A stretch of DNA of 64,000 nucleotides from Promineifilum sp. (GTDB taxonomy: Bacteria; Chloroflexota; Anaerolineae; Promineifilales; Promineifilaceae): contig JACKBY010000001.1 of NCBI GenBank assembly GCA_020634335.1, positions 62,001 through 126,000 of the forward strand, read 5' to 3'. This document shows, in pieces, positions 16,934 through 25,195 of the stretch. How positions within the stretch are numbered: the stretch's first letter is position 1; every line of letters begins with the position of its first letter. The position numbers were made by a program, and so were the translations under genes. The notes under the pieces were generated by a model, which was not told where the DNA came from, searched no databases, and saw nothing but the letters and a program-made list of their open reading frames with translations.

Positions 16934-17974
16934 ATGTCATTGCACTTCACCTTTCTGACCTCGCGCCTTCGATCGGGCGCAATTTTCATCGGTCTCCTGG
17001 GGATCGTCGCCGTCCTGTCGGGCTGCGGCGGTGCCCTTTCGCCCGGCAGCGGCGACAACGTGACGGATTCGGCCGTGCTCTCGTTGCCGGAAATACCGAT
17101 TATGGTCGCGGACGGCCGCCGCTTGCAGGTGCTGGCGACGACCAGCATCATCGGCGACGTCGTGCGACAGGTCGGCGGCGATGCCATTGATTTGACCGTG
17201 CTTATCCAGCCGGGACAGGACCCTCACAGCTATCAACCCGGCGCAGCCGACTTGACGGCCGCCGCCGATGCGGGCGTGATCTTTGTCAATGGCTGGGATC
17301 TGGAAGAGGGGCTGGTTGGGGCCCTGGCGACAATCGGCGGCGAGGCGGTGGTCGTGCCGGTTTCGGCCGGTATCGTGCCGCGGGCGGTGGGAACGACCGG
17401 CTCCAGCGATGGCGACGCAAGCCACCATGGCCCAGCCGACCCCCATGTGTGGCAAGACGTCGCCAACGTCATTCATTGGGTTGACACCATTCGCCAGGTA
17501 CTGAGCGCGGCCGATCCGGCGCGAGCCGAGACCTACGCGGCCAATGCCGAAGCCTACCGGCAGGAGCTGCAACAACTGGACGGCGATTTGCGCGCCCTGT
17601 TCGGCGGAATCCCGCCTGAACGGCGCGTCCTGGTCACCAATCACGACAGCCTGGGCTATCTGGCCGCGGCCTATGGCTTCAAGATCGTCGGCACGGTCAT
17701 TCCCTCGATCAGCACATTGGCCGAGCCGACGGCCGGGGCGCTGGCCGAGCTTCTGCAAGCCATGCGGGCGGCGGACATCTGTACTCTGGTGGTCGAGTCG
17801 ACCGCCAGCGAACAACTGGCGCGTACGTTGCAAAACGAATTGACCAATTGCGCGGACGTGAAATTGATAACGTTGTATAGCGACGCGCTAGGTCCGGTGG
17901 GTAGCGGCGCCGACAGCTACGTGGGCATGATGCGCGCCAACGCCGCGGCGCTCGTCGAGGGGTTAAGCGAATGA
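16934..17974 (+). CDS. znuA: Metal ABC transporter, substrate-binding lipoprotein (ZnuA/TroA type)
   Basis: 346 residues. N-terminal signal with an arginine-containing n-region and lipobox VLSGC, so the mature protein is lipid-anchored outside the membrane. Cluster A-I fold: LQVLATTSIIGDVVRQVGG, first metal His in GQDPHSYQP, second in ADPHVWQD, third in VTNHDSLGYLA, and the acidic ligand probably in the ITLYSDALG region. There is only a short His-containing loop (DASHHG), less than in E. coli ZnuA. The operon's Fur-family regulator favours zinc, but manganese cannot be excluded. No clear Shine-Dalgarno is seen. The stop overlaps the ATPase start (ATGA). Confidence 0.92.
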   Translation: MSLHFTFLTSRLRSGAIFIGLLGIVAVLSGCGGALSPGSGDNVTDSAVLSLPEIPIMVADGRRLQVLATTSIIGDVVRQVGGDAIDLTVLIQPGQDPHSYQPGAADLTAAADAGVIFVNGWDLEEGLVGALATIGGEAVVVPVSAGIVPRAVGTTGSSDGDASHHGPADPHVWQDVANVIHWVDTIRQVLSAADPARAETYAANAEAYRQELQQLDGDLRALFGGIPPERRVLVTNHDSLGYLAAAYGFKIVGTVIPSISTLAEPTAGALAELLQAMRAADICTLVVESTASEQLARTLQNELTNCADVKLITLYSDALGPVGSGADSYVGMMRANAAALVEGLSE

Positions 17975-18825
17975 AAGCGACCATCATGCGTGACACGCAA
18001 GCTGCGCCCGCGCACGGCGTCGCCCACGAGCCTGGCGCGCCGACGCTCGAGCTCGATAACGTATGGGTGAGCTATAACGGCAAGCTCAGTTCCGGCAACG
18101 GCGGGGCGAGCCACGCGCTGGAGGCCGTGACCTTCCGCGTGGAGCGCGGTGAGCGCGTGGCCGTCGTTGGCCCTAATGGGGCGGGCAAGAGCACGCTGTT
18201 CAAGCTCATTGTCGGGACACTGCGCCCCGACCGGGGCCGGGTAAGCATCTTCGGCCACGGCCCCGACGGCCATATCTGCATTGCCTATGTGCCGCAGCGC
18301 AATCAGGTCGACTGGAATTTCCCGGTCACGGTCGAAGATGTAGTCATGATGGGCCGTGTGGGGCAGATCGGGTTGTTGCGCCGGCCGGGCAAGTCCGACT
18401 GGGGCATTGTCCGGAGCGCGCTGGGGCGGGTGGGCGCGGCCAATCTGGCCCACAAGCGCATCGGCGAGCTGTCCGGCGGGCAGCAGCAACGCGTTTTCCT
18501 GGCTCGCGCCCTGGCCCAGGAGGCGGAGCTGGTGCTGCTCGACGAACCGCTGAACGGCCTGGACACGCCCACGCAAGAGGCCATCATTGCCATTCTCGAC
18601 GATCTGCGGCGCGATGGGGTGACCGTGTTGCTGGCGACCCACGACCTCGACCTGGCCGCCGAGCGCTTCGACCGCATCATGCTGCTCAACCGCCGCGTCA
18701 TCGCCTTTGAGCCGCCGGCCACGGCCTTGCGCGCCGACAACCTGCTGCGCGCCTACGGCGGCCATCTCCACCACGTGGACGGCTCAGGCGCGATGATCGT
18801 GGCCGATGATTGTTTTGACAATTAG
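17971..18825 (+). CDS. znuC: Metal ABC transporter ATP-binding protein (ZnuC type)
   Basis: 284 residues. Walker A GPNGAGKSTLFKLI, signature LSGGQQQRVFLARAL, Walker B LVLLDEPLNGLD and H-loop LLATHDLDLAAERF. The Q-loop region reads YVPQRNQVDWNFPVTVEDVV, characteristic of Zn/Mn uptake ATPases. Translation is coupled to the binding protein through an ATGA overlap, with GAGGGG upstream. The C-terminal 40 residues (HLHHVDGSG region) are family-typical. Confidence 0.95.
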   Translation: MKATIMRDTQAAPAHGVAHEPGAPTLELDNVWVSYNGKLSSGNGGASHALEAVTFRVERGERVAVVGPNGAGKSTLFKLIVGTLRPDRGRVSIFGHGPDGHICIAYVPQRNQVDWNFPVTVEDVVMMGRVGQIGLLRRPGKSDWGIVRSALGRVGAANLAHKRIGELSGGQQQRVFLARALAQEAELVLLDEPLNGLDTPTQEAIIAILDDLRRDGVTVLLATHDLDLAAERFDRIMLLNRRVIAFEPPATALRADNLLRAYGGHLHHVDGSGAMIVADDCFDN

Positions 18826-18826
18826 G

Positions 18827-18841
18827 CATTCAATTAGAATG
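18827..18841. promoter_or_regulatory. Small palindrome between ATPase and permease genes
   Basis: Perfect CATTC-AATTA-GAATG, just after a TTGACA (18815-18820) overlapping the end of the ATPase gene. This may be a secondary promoter/operator for the permease and regulator genes, explaining the 85-bp gap in an otherwise overlapping operon. The -10 box is not convincing. Confidence 0.35.
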
Positions 18842-18910
18842 ACCGCCACATCTGGCCCCTGGCGTGAATAGCAAGCGTTTTCTTCCCGATTCGTAATACG
18901 TGGTTTGCCT

Positions 18911-19762
18911 ATGGACTTTCTCCTCGATCCCCTTCAATACGATTTCATTGTGCGCGCGCTGCTGGCAGCGGGTATCGTCGGTGTGGTGTGCTCCATCCTG
19001 GGCGTCTACATCGTCCTGCGTGGGATGGCTTTCCTGGGCGACGCCATGGCTCACACCATCCTGCCCGGCGTGGTGGCGGCTTTCCTGCTGGGCTGGCCGC
19101 TGGCTGTGGGCGCGCTGATCATGGGTGTCCTGACGGCGCTGGGCATCGGCGTGCTCACCGAGCGAACAGCGCTGAAGGAGGATACGGCCATCGGCGTCAT
19201 CTTTGCGGGGCTGTTCGCTCTGGGTGTAGCCATGCTGTCTCTGCGCGGCAACTACAGCATCGACCTGGCCCACTTCCTGTTCGGCAATCTGCTGGGCGTC
19301 TCCAGCGGCGATCTGCTGCTGACGGCCGTCCTCGGCGTGGTCGTCCTGGTGCTCATCTTTCTGTTCTACAAGGAGTTTCTGGTGATCTCGTTCGACCCCG
19401 TGCTGGCCGAAACGTTGCGCCTGCCGACGCGCTTTCTGAACTACCTGCTGCTCATCCTCATCGCCGTGACCATCGTCGTCGCCCTGCAAGTCGTGGGCGT
19501 GGCCCTGATGCTGGCGATCCTGGTGACGCCGGCGGCGACGGCCTCGTTTGTGACGCGCCGCCTGCCGTCGATGATGATCGTCTCGGCCGTCATCGGCGTC
19601 TTCTCCGGGGTGGTCGGCGTCTACGCTTCTTACTACCTCAACATTCCCTCCGGCCCGGCGGTGGTGCTGACGGCGACGCTGATTTTCCTGCTGGGATTGG
19701 CCGTGGCCGCTGGTCGCAACCGGCGCGGCGCTCTGGAGACAAGCGCCCCGGAGGCGGCATGA
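18911..19762 (+). CDS. znuB: Metal ABC transporter permease (ZnuB type, ABC-3 family)
   Basis: 283 residues from the ATG at 18911; a TTG two codons earlier is possible. Eight or nine hydrophobic segments fill the sequence, with family motifs GVYIVLRGMAFLGDAMAHTILPG near the N-terminus and the EDTAIGVIFAGLFALG loop. It is the membrane partner of the preceding binding protein and ATPase. Its TGA overlaps the ATG of the Fur-family gene (ATGA at 19759-19762). Confidence 0.94.
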   Translation: MDFLLDPLQYDFIVRALLAAGIVGVVCSILGVYIVLRGMAFLGDAMAHTILPGVVAAFLLGWPLAVGALIMGVLTALGIGVLTERTALKEDTAIGVIFAGLFALGVAMLSLRGNYSIDLAHFLFGNLLGVSSGDLLLTAVLGVVVLVLIFLFYKEFLVISFDPVLAETLRLPTRFLNYLLLILIAVTIVVALQVVGVALMLAILVTPAATASFVTRRLPSMMIVSAVIGVFSGVVGVYASYYLNIPSGPAVVLTATLIFLLGLAVAAGRNRRGALETSAPEAA

Positions 19763-20190
19763 GCACCGACCTGACCGGCGCCCTGGAGGCGCGCGGCATC
19801 CGGCTCACGGCCGCCCGGCGCGTCATCCTCGATACGCTGGTCGCCGGCGGCGACCACGTGACGGCCGATGAGCTGACCGACCTCGTGCGCCGGCGTTCGA
19901 CGACCATCGGCCGCATGACCGTCTATCGCACGCTGGAGTTGTTGTGCGATCTGGGTCTGCTGCGGCCGGTCTATCAGGGCAGCGGCGCGGCCCACTACAT
20001 CTTGCTCCACGACGGCCACCACCACCACTTGATCTGCTCCGCTTGCGGGCAGGTCATCGAGTTCGACGAGTGCGCCCTGGGCGACCTGCCCGCGCGCATC
20101 GCCGGCCGCCACGGCTTCCGCGTCGAGGGGCATCTGCTGGAACTGTATGGGGTGTGTGCGGGGTGTGGCGATGCGGCCGGCGAGGGCTGA
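19759..20190 (+). CDS. Fur family metalloregulator (Zur-like)
   Basis: 143 residues. Winged helix: GIRLTAARRVILDTLVAGG then GRMTVYRTLELLCDLGLL. The metal-binding dimerisation half has DGHHHHLICSACGQVIEF, with the first CxxC, and GVCAGC with the second, giving the structural zinc site. Start ATG has GGAGG upstream. As the last gene of a Zn/Mn import operon and coupled to the permease, it is most likely a Zur-type repressor that shuts the operon off when metal is replete. Fur and PerR activities cannot be excluded from sequence alone. No unambiguous Zur box was found upstream of the operon. Confidence 0.94.
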   Translation: MSTDLTGALEARGIRLTAARRVILDTLVAGGDHVTADELTDLVRRRSTTIGRMTVYRTLELLCDLGLLRPVYQGSGAAHYILLHDGHHHHLICSACGQVIEFDECALGDLPARIAGRHGFRVEGHLLELYGVCAGCGDAAGEG

Positions 20191-20329
20191 CCGCGGATCG
20201 TGGCTTTTTAGCCGGATAATTTTACGAATTTCTACAGATTGACGTGGTAGGAGCGCGTTGTAGAAGGCGAATAATTATCGAGGCATTGGCCTGAACCGCC
20301 GCGTCGCAACGCCTAGGAAGAGGCAGCGC

Positions 20330-20614
20330 ATGAAGGCTCGTAGTTCACTCCTTATCGTACTTGCCTTGGGGATGTGGGTGACGTTGTTAACCTTTGCACA
20401 AGGTTGCACGCGGCAGAGTTCCACTCACTCGCCCCGGCCCACGCTTGCCCCTACCCCTCATGAAGCGGAAACAGCGCGCGGTTCTGAACCGGGGCCGCTG
20501 CCGATTCCGCTCGTAAAACCGTTGGGGACGCCGGAAGAGGCTCTGCAACAACTTGTTGTCTATGATGCCGGTTGGGCGGGGTGGTCGATCACCATCAAGG
20601 CAACTTACGACTAA
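20330..20614 (+). CDS. Small lipoprotein, apparently frameshifted
   Basis: 94 residues with a signal peptide (hydrophobic SLLIVLALGMWVTLLTFA) and lipobox-like AQGC, then a Pro/Thr-rich linker (PRPTLAPTPHE). The Shine-Dalgarno GGAAGAGG is good. The frame stops at 20612-20614, but the next forward frame stays open to 20733 and encodes a plausible continuation containing LRLSLIGSGIDGPVEVDGVN and VISARAGDLLTIRGG. An indel near 20590-20612, real or a sequencing error, would explain both. The protein family is not recognised. Confidence 0.65.
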   Translation: MKARSSLLIVLALGMWVTLLTFAQGCTRQSSTHSPRPTLAPTPHEAETARGSEPGPLPIPLVKPLGTPEEALQQLVVYDAGWAGWSITIKATYD

Positions 20615-20745
20615 GTCTCATCGGCAGTGGGATCGATGGTCCTGTTGAGGTCGATGGGGTCAATTACGTCATCTCGGCCCGCGCGGGCGATTTGTTGACT
20701 ATTCGCGGCGGTATACCAGAGAAGTATCGGTGAGTCGCGGATGAT

Positions 20746-20809
20746 ACCTGTCAGGTGGGCGGACGTCGGCTCTCGACATCCAGCGCCTTGTGCCATCCAC
20801 CTGACAGGT
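20746..20809. terminator. Hairpin with self-palindromic arms, shared 3' end of lipoprotein and pepF
   Basis: Arms ACCTGTCAGGTGG (20746-20758) and CCACCTGACAGGT (20797-20809) pair perfectly over 13 bp. Each arm core ACCTG-T-CAGGT is itself palindromic, so alternative small hairpins can form. On the plus strand CTTTAAA follows. Position between convergent genes fits a bidirectional terminator, though the T-tract is weak. Confidence 0.5.
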
Positions 20810-20820
20810 CTTTAAACCCC

Positions 20821-22626
20821 CTACTGATTAACCAACTCGTCCAACCTGTCGATCAGATCGCCCAGCATCGCGAATGCCGCCTCTACCGGCTGCGGCTGCG
20901 TCAGGTCAACTCCGGCCGCTTGCAGCGCCTCCAGCGGGTAGCGCGAACCGCCGGCGCTCAGGAAGCCCAGATAGCCCTCGGCCGCGCCCGGCTCGCCCGA
21001 CAGCACGCGCCGGGCCAGGGCATTGGCCCCGGAGATGCCGGTGGCGTACTGGTAGACGTAGTAATCGGCGTAGAGGTGGCTGAACGTGGCCCAGCGGATA
21101 CCGTCGCGCCGGCGGTCGATGGTCGCGGCGTCGCCATAGCTCTCGGCGAACAGACCGGCCATCGTGTCGATCATGTCATCGGCCGTCAGCCCGTCGCCGC
21201 GCTCTTCGCGCCGGTGCATCTCCAGCTCGAACAGGGCCAGCGTGGGCATCTCCAGGAAGTAGCGGTGGAAGTTCGACATCGCCTCCTCGATGACGGCGAT
21301 CTTGAGTTGCGGATCGATGTCCTGCTCCAGTAGATAGGCGCGCAGCATGGCCTGGTTGAAGTTGGAGGCCACCTCGGCCGCGAAGAGCGAGTAGTCGGCG
21401 TACACCGGCGGCTGGTTAGCCCAAGACAGGTACGAGTGCATCGAGTGGCCCAACTCGTGGGCCAGCGTGCCCATGCTGTTGGCGTCGTCGGTGTAGCTCA
21501 TCACGATGAAGGGATGCGTGCCCTGTACACCCCAGGAGAACGCGCCCGACGACTTGCCCTCGTTGGGATAGATGTCGACCCATCGATCCTCCAGGCAGCC
21601 GCGGCGCAGCCGGTCGGCGTAGTCGTGGCCCAGCGGGGCCAGCGCCGCGCTGATCCACTCGACGGCCTGCTCATAGGGCACGTGGGACTTCTCGACCGTC
21701 AGTGGTGCCCAGATGTCATAGGTATGGAGCGAATCGACCCCCAACGCCCGCCGCCGCACGTCGAAATAACGCTGCCACACGCCGCGATGCTTTTTGAAGG
21801 TATCCAGCAAATTGTGGTAGACCGCGGCAGGGATGTTGCCGGCGAACAGGGCCATGTCGAGGGTCGAGTCGTAGCGGCGCACGCGCGCGAGGAGCACGTT
21901 TTGCTTGATCGACGTCGCCAGATTGCTGCTCAGCGTGTTCTTGTAGGCCAGATATTGATCGTGATAGCTCTCCCAAGCCGCGCGGCGCACGGCGCGGTCC
22001 GGCGAATTGAGCAGGTCGTCGACAGTGCCCTGGCTGACGGGCAGTTCCCCACCGGCACTCGCCACGGGCCGAAACTTGAAGTCGCTGTCGGCCAACTTGG
22101 AGAAGGTGGCGTAGGTGTTGCCGAAGGCGTCGGCGGCCAGCCCCAGCACCTCCTCGACTTCCGGCGAGCGGACGTGGGCCTGGCGGCGGAAGAGGTCGTC
22201 GAAGTAGTGGGCGTAGTGGCTCAGCCGTGGTTCCGTGGCGGCCCAGGCCATCAGTTGATCGCGGCCGATGGTCAGCAGTTCCGGCTCGAAGTAGGCCACA
22301 GCCCCTTGGAGCCGGCCGAAGAGGCTACCCGCCTGTCCGGCGCGGGCTGTGGCCGCCTGGTCGTTGCGGTCGACCGATTCGGTCAGCGAAGCGTAGACCA
22401 GAGCCTTTTCGGCGCGCTCCTTGAAGGATTCCAGCGTGTGGAAGGCGTCGGCCAGGATGGTCGGGCTTTCGCCCAGCCGTCCCTTGAAGCTGCCGAGGCG
22501 GTCCAGGCCGGCCGACAGCGCGGCCAGCTCGGCCGACCATTGGTCGACAGAGGCAAACACGCTTTCGGCGTTCCAGGTGTGGCGAGGATCGACCTCATTG
22601 CGGGCGGGAAGATGGGCTGGGGACAT
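20821..22626 (-). CDS. pepF: Oligoendopeptidase F (M3B zinc peptidase)
   Basis: 601 residues, the standard PepF length. The zinc site is LAHELGHSMHSYLSW (HExxH) near residue 386, with the third ligand Glu in the downstream helix (FAAEVASNFNQAML). The N-terminal half is helical, and the C-terminal half contains the conserved YYVYQYATGISGANALARR and GGSRYPLEALQAAGVDL segments. It cuts short cytoplasmic peptides. Start fixed by AAGGAG upstream. Monocistronic; convergent with the small lipoprotein, with a hairpin between the 3' ends. Confidence 0.96.
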   Translation of the reverse strand: MSPAHLPARNEVDPRHTWNAESVFASVDQWSAELAALSAGLDRLGSFKGRLGESPTILADAFHTLESFKERAEKALVYASLTESVDRNDQAATARAGQAGSLFGRLQGAVAYFEPELLTIGRDQLMAWAATEPRLSHYAHYFDDLFRRQAHVRSPEVEEVLGLAADAFGNTYATFSKLADSDFKFRPVASAGGELPVSQGTVDDLLNSPDRAVRRAAWESYHDQYLAYKNTLSSNLATSIKQNVLLARVRRYDSTLDMALFAGNIPAAVYHNLLDTFKKHRGVWQRYFDVRRRALGVDSLHTYDIWAPLTVEKSHVPYEQAVEWISAALAPLGHDYADRLRRGCLEDRWVDIYPNEGKSSGAFSWGVQGTHPFIVMSYTDDANSMGTLAHELGHSMHSYLSWANQPPVYADYSLFAAEVASNFNQAMLRAYLLEQDIDPQLKIAVIEEAMSNFHRYFLEMPTLALFELEMHRREERGDGLTADDMIDTMAGLFAESYGDAATIDRRRDGIRWATFSHLYADYYVYQYATGISGANALARRVLSGEPGAAEGYLGFLSAGGSRYPLEALQAAGVDLTQPQPVEAAFAMLGDLIDRLDELVNQ

Positions 22627-22728
22627 AAGCTAACTCCTTGATTTCATGGGTGGGATTGGCGTCGGGACGAACGGCCGGACGCATGGTCAGATTATACCTC
22701 ACAATCGCCGGCGCACTCGCAGCCTGTG

Positions 22729-22863
22729 GCGCCGGATTCTCATCCGGCGGGGAAGCCGGTGCGGTTCCGGCCGCCGCAGCAGGCGCATTTGTTGAAGCGG
22801 CGGGGAGGCTGGTTAAGAAACCGGCGCTACCATTCGCGGTTCTGGTCGCCGCAGCAGGCGCAT
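22729..22863. repeat. Paired-hairpin element, copy C, with 28-bp direct repeat
   Basis: Contains CCGGATtctcATCCGG (from 22732) and GGTTAAGAAACCGGCGCTACC (22811-22831), the hallmark modules of the family. A 28-bp sequence at 22761-22788 recurs at 22836-22863 with two mismatches; the second copy is inside the end of the zinc-exporter gene, so gene-end sequence has been duplicated around the module. The exporter's stop codon (22813-22815) lies in the element. Confidence 0.7.
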
Positions 22864-25098
22864 GCCATTGAGCGTCACCAGGATCGACGTGCCCACATCG
22901 GCCAGGACGGCCAGCCACATGCTGCCGCTGCCCAGCAGGACCAGCACGAAGAACAGCAGCTTGACGGCAATGCTGAAGGCCACGTTGAAGCGCACCGTGC
23001 TCATGGCGGCGCGGGCCAGCCGGACGGCAAACGGCAGTTGGCGCAAATCATCACCCAGCAGCACCACGTCGGCCGTCTCCAGCGCCTGCGCCGTGCGCCC
23101 CATCGCCAGGCCGATGCTGGCCGCGGCCAGCGCCGGGGTGTCGTTGATGCCGTCGCCGACCATCGCCACGTGGCTGTACGTCGCCCGCAAGGCCTCAACC
23201 GCGGCTACCTTGTCGGCGGGCAGCAGCCCGGCGCGGACGTCGGTCAGACCCACCTGGGCGGCGACGTGTTCGGCCGTGGCGGCGTGGTCGCCGGTCAGCA
23301 TTACCAGCGGGCTGACGCCCAAGCTCGCCAGCTCGGCCAGTGCCTCGGCGCTGCCGCCGCGCGGCGTGTCGGCCAGGGCGATGTAGCCGCGATAGGCGTT
23401 GTCGTCGCTGACGAGCATGGTCGTCAGCCCGGCGGCGTCGGCCGTGGTGATGTGGGCGTGGAACCGATCGTGGGTGGCGTCGTCCTCGAAGTAGGCGTGG
23501 CTGCCCACGATAACGTCCCGCCCGTTTACCCGGCCGGTGACGCCGCGCCCCGTCAGGGCTGTCACGTCGGTCGAGGTGTAGCGGTTGCCCACGCCGCGCG
23601 CGTCGGCTGCAGCCGTCACTGCCCCGGCCAGCGGGTGCTCACTGCGACGCTCCACGGCCGCGGCCAGCGCCAGCAGGTCATCGCACGCCGCGCAGGCCCT
23701 CGCCTGGTTGTCGGCCTCCGGCCGGCATTCTCCGACGCAGTTGGCGGCGTTGACCGAGACCACGGCCGGTTGGCCGCGGGTAATCGTACCCGTCTTGTCG
23801 AAGGCGACGGCCCGCACGCGGCTCATCTCCTCCAGAAATGCCCCGCCCTTGAAGAGCACGCCGTGGCGCGCGCCGTTGCTGATGGCGCTGATGAGTGTCA
23901 CCGGTGTACTGATGACCAATGCACAGGGGCAGGCCACGACGAGCAAAGCCAGTGCCCGGTAGAGCCACCCCTGAATGCCCGGCGCGGGGTTCCAGAACGG
24001 CGCGTCGAAGAACAGCGGCGGCACGACGGCCACGAGCAGGGCGATGCCCACGACCAGCGGCGTGTAGACGCGGGCGAAGCGGTCGACGAAGCGCTGGGCC
24101 GGGGCGCGTCGTTCCTGGGCCTCGGCCACCAGTTGAATCATGCGGCTTATGGTATTGTCTGCGGCCACACGGGTGACCACAACCTCCAGCGCCCCGTGGC
24201 CGTTGACGCTGCCGGCGAAAACCTCGTCGCCGGCTACTTTGTCCACCGGGCGGCTTTCACCGGTAATGGGGGCCTGATCGACGGCCGACGCGCCGGACAG
24301 CACGCGGCCATCCATCGCCAGCCGCTCGCCGGGTCGCACGACGATGTGATCGCCCACACGCAAGTCGGCCACGGGAATACGCGTCTCGTTGCCGTCCTGC
24401 AGCGCCGTGGCCTCGGCTGGGGCAAGCGTGGACATGCTGCCGATGGCGTTGCGGGCGCGGGCGGCGGTATAGCCCTCCAAGGCTTCGCTCAGGGCGAAGA
24501 GCACCATGACCAGCCCGGCCTCGGTATAGGCCCCGATGACTACCGCGCCGACAGCGGCGATGGTCATCAGCAGGTTGATGGTAATCTCGCGGTTCACGCG
24601 CAAGGCGCGCACGGCGCTGATGGCGACGGGATAGCCGGCCACGATCATCGCCAGGACCGACATCGTGGCGAAGGCGGGTGACGTGATCCCCAAGCCGGGC
24701 AACAGCTCGTCGAACAGGACGCCGGGGATGACCAGCAGGGCGGCCAGCAGGGCCAGCCGCGTATCGTTGCGTTCCCATAGGTAGGCCAATACACCCTCGG
24801 CCGCGGTCGGGCTGCCTGCGGGGGGAGCGTCGTGCTCGTGGGTGTGGGAATGGGCTTCTTCGTCGCCAGGAGGCTCGGCGGCTCCCGGCCTGGCCACGTC
24901 ATAGCCCAATTCGCGCACGCGGGCGATGACGCGCTCAGGTGTTACGGTGCCGGCGACGCGCAATGTGCCGGTGGTAAAGGCCAGGGTTGCCTCAGTCACA
25001 TCGGGCAGCTTGGCGACGCCGGTTTCGACGGTGCGCGCGCAACCGGCGCAGTCCATGCCGGTGATCTGGAAGCGAAGTTCAGTATCAGTCATTGACAT
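22813..25098 (-). CDS. zntA: P1B-2-type Zn2+/Cd2+/Pb2+-exporting ATPase
   Basis: 761 residues from the ATG at 25098; an upstream GTG at 25137 would extend it without homology. N-terminal HMA domain with GMDCAGCA, then a His-rich linker (HSHTHEHD). Membrane motif ACPCALVISTP, phosphorylation loop FDKTGTITRG, SEHPL, LTGDHAAT and GDGINDTPAL are intact. The C-terminal helices show N-x7-K (NVAFSIAVK) followed by DVG, the P1B-2 signature for Zn/Cd/Pb export. An extra Cys-rich insertion (NCVGEC ... ACAACDD) sits in the nucleotide-binding domain just before the LALAAAVERRSEHP helix. The last five residues and stop are read from a dispersed repeat. It follows a MerR-family gene, with a MerR-type promoter between them. 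Confidence 0.95.
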   Translation of the reverse strand: MSMTDTELRFQITGMDCAGCARTVETGVAKLPDVTEATLAFTTGTLRVAGTVTPERVIARVRELGYDVARPGAAEPPGDEEAHSHTHEHDAPPAGSPTAAEGVLAYLWERNDTRLALLAALLVIPGVLFDELLPGLGITSPAFATMSVLAMIVAGYPVAISAVRALRVNREITINLLMTIAAVGAVVIGAYTEAGLVMVLFALSEALEGYTAARARNAIGSMSTLAPAEATALQDGNETRIPVADLRVGDHIVVRPGERLAMDGRVLSGASAVDQAPITGESRPVDKVAGDEVFAGSVNGHGALEVVVTRVAADNTISRMIQLVAEAQERRAPAQRFVDRFARVYTPLVVGIALLVAVVPPLFFDAPFWNPAPGIQGWLYRALALLVVACPCALVISTPVTLISAISNGARHGVLFKGGAFLEEMSRVRAVAFDKTGTITRGQPAVVSVNAANCVGECRPEADNQARACAACDDLLALAAAVERRSEHPLAGAVTAAADARGVGNRYTSTDVTALTGRGVTGRVNGRDVIVGSHAYFEDDATHDRFHAHITTADAAGLTTMLVSDDNAYRGYIALADTPRGGSAEALAELASLGVSPLVMLTGDHAATAEHVAAQVGLTDVRAGLLPADKVAAVEALRATYSHVAMVGDGINDTPALAAASIGLAMGRTAQALETADVVLLGDDLRQLPFAVRLARAAMSTVRFNVAFSIAVKLLFFVLVLLGSGSMWLAVLADVGTSILVTLNGMRLLRRPEPRMVAPVS

Positions 25099-25127
25099 AC
25101 GTAACTCGATAAAAATTTGAAAACGGG

Positions 25128-25160
25128 TGTAACGCACCGGTTAAGAAATCGGCGTTACCA
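25128..25160. repeat. Half-element, copy D, in the zinc-exporter leader
   Basis: GGTTAAGAAATCGGCGTTACC at 25139-25159 differs at two positions from the copy C module at 22811-22831 and has the same orientation, so the exporter gene is flanked by 21-bp direct repeats. With GTGTAACGCAC before it, the segment folds as a hairpin (GTAACGC / GCGTTAC). In the exporter mRNA it would be at the very 5' end. Confidence 0.6.
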
Positions 25161-25163
25161 AGC

Positions 25164-25195
25164 ATCTTACACCTTCAAGTCGAGTTGAAAGTCAA
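25164..25195 (-). promoter_or_regulatory. MerR-type promoter/operator of the zinc exporter
   Basis: On the minus strand: -35 TTGACT (25190-25195), 20-base spacer, -10 TAAGAT (25164-25169). The over-long spacer carries a dyad (TTCAA ... TTGAA, extended by outer A-C and G-T pairs; 25171-25192) centred between the hexamers, which is the hallmark of promoters untwisted by MerR-family activators. The MerR gene's own TGA stop lies inside the -35 hexamer. Confidence 0.85.

Noticed and set aside
21436..24681. Long plus-strand frames opposite pepF (21436-22641) and the zinc ATPase (22726-24681)
   Set aside because: Arg/Gly/Ala/His-rich composition, no domain, fully antisense to genes with intact catalytic motifs.
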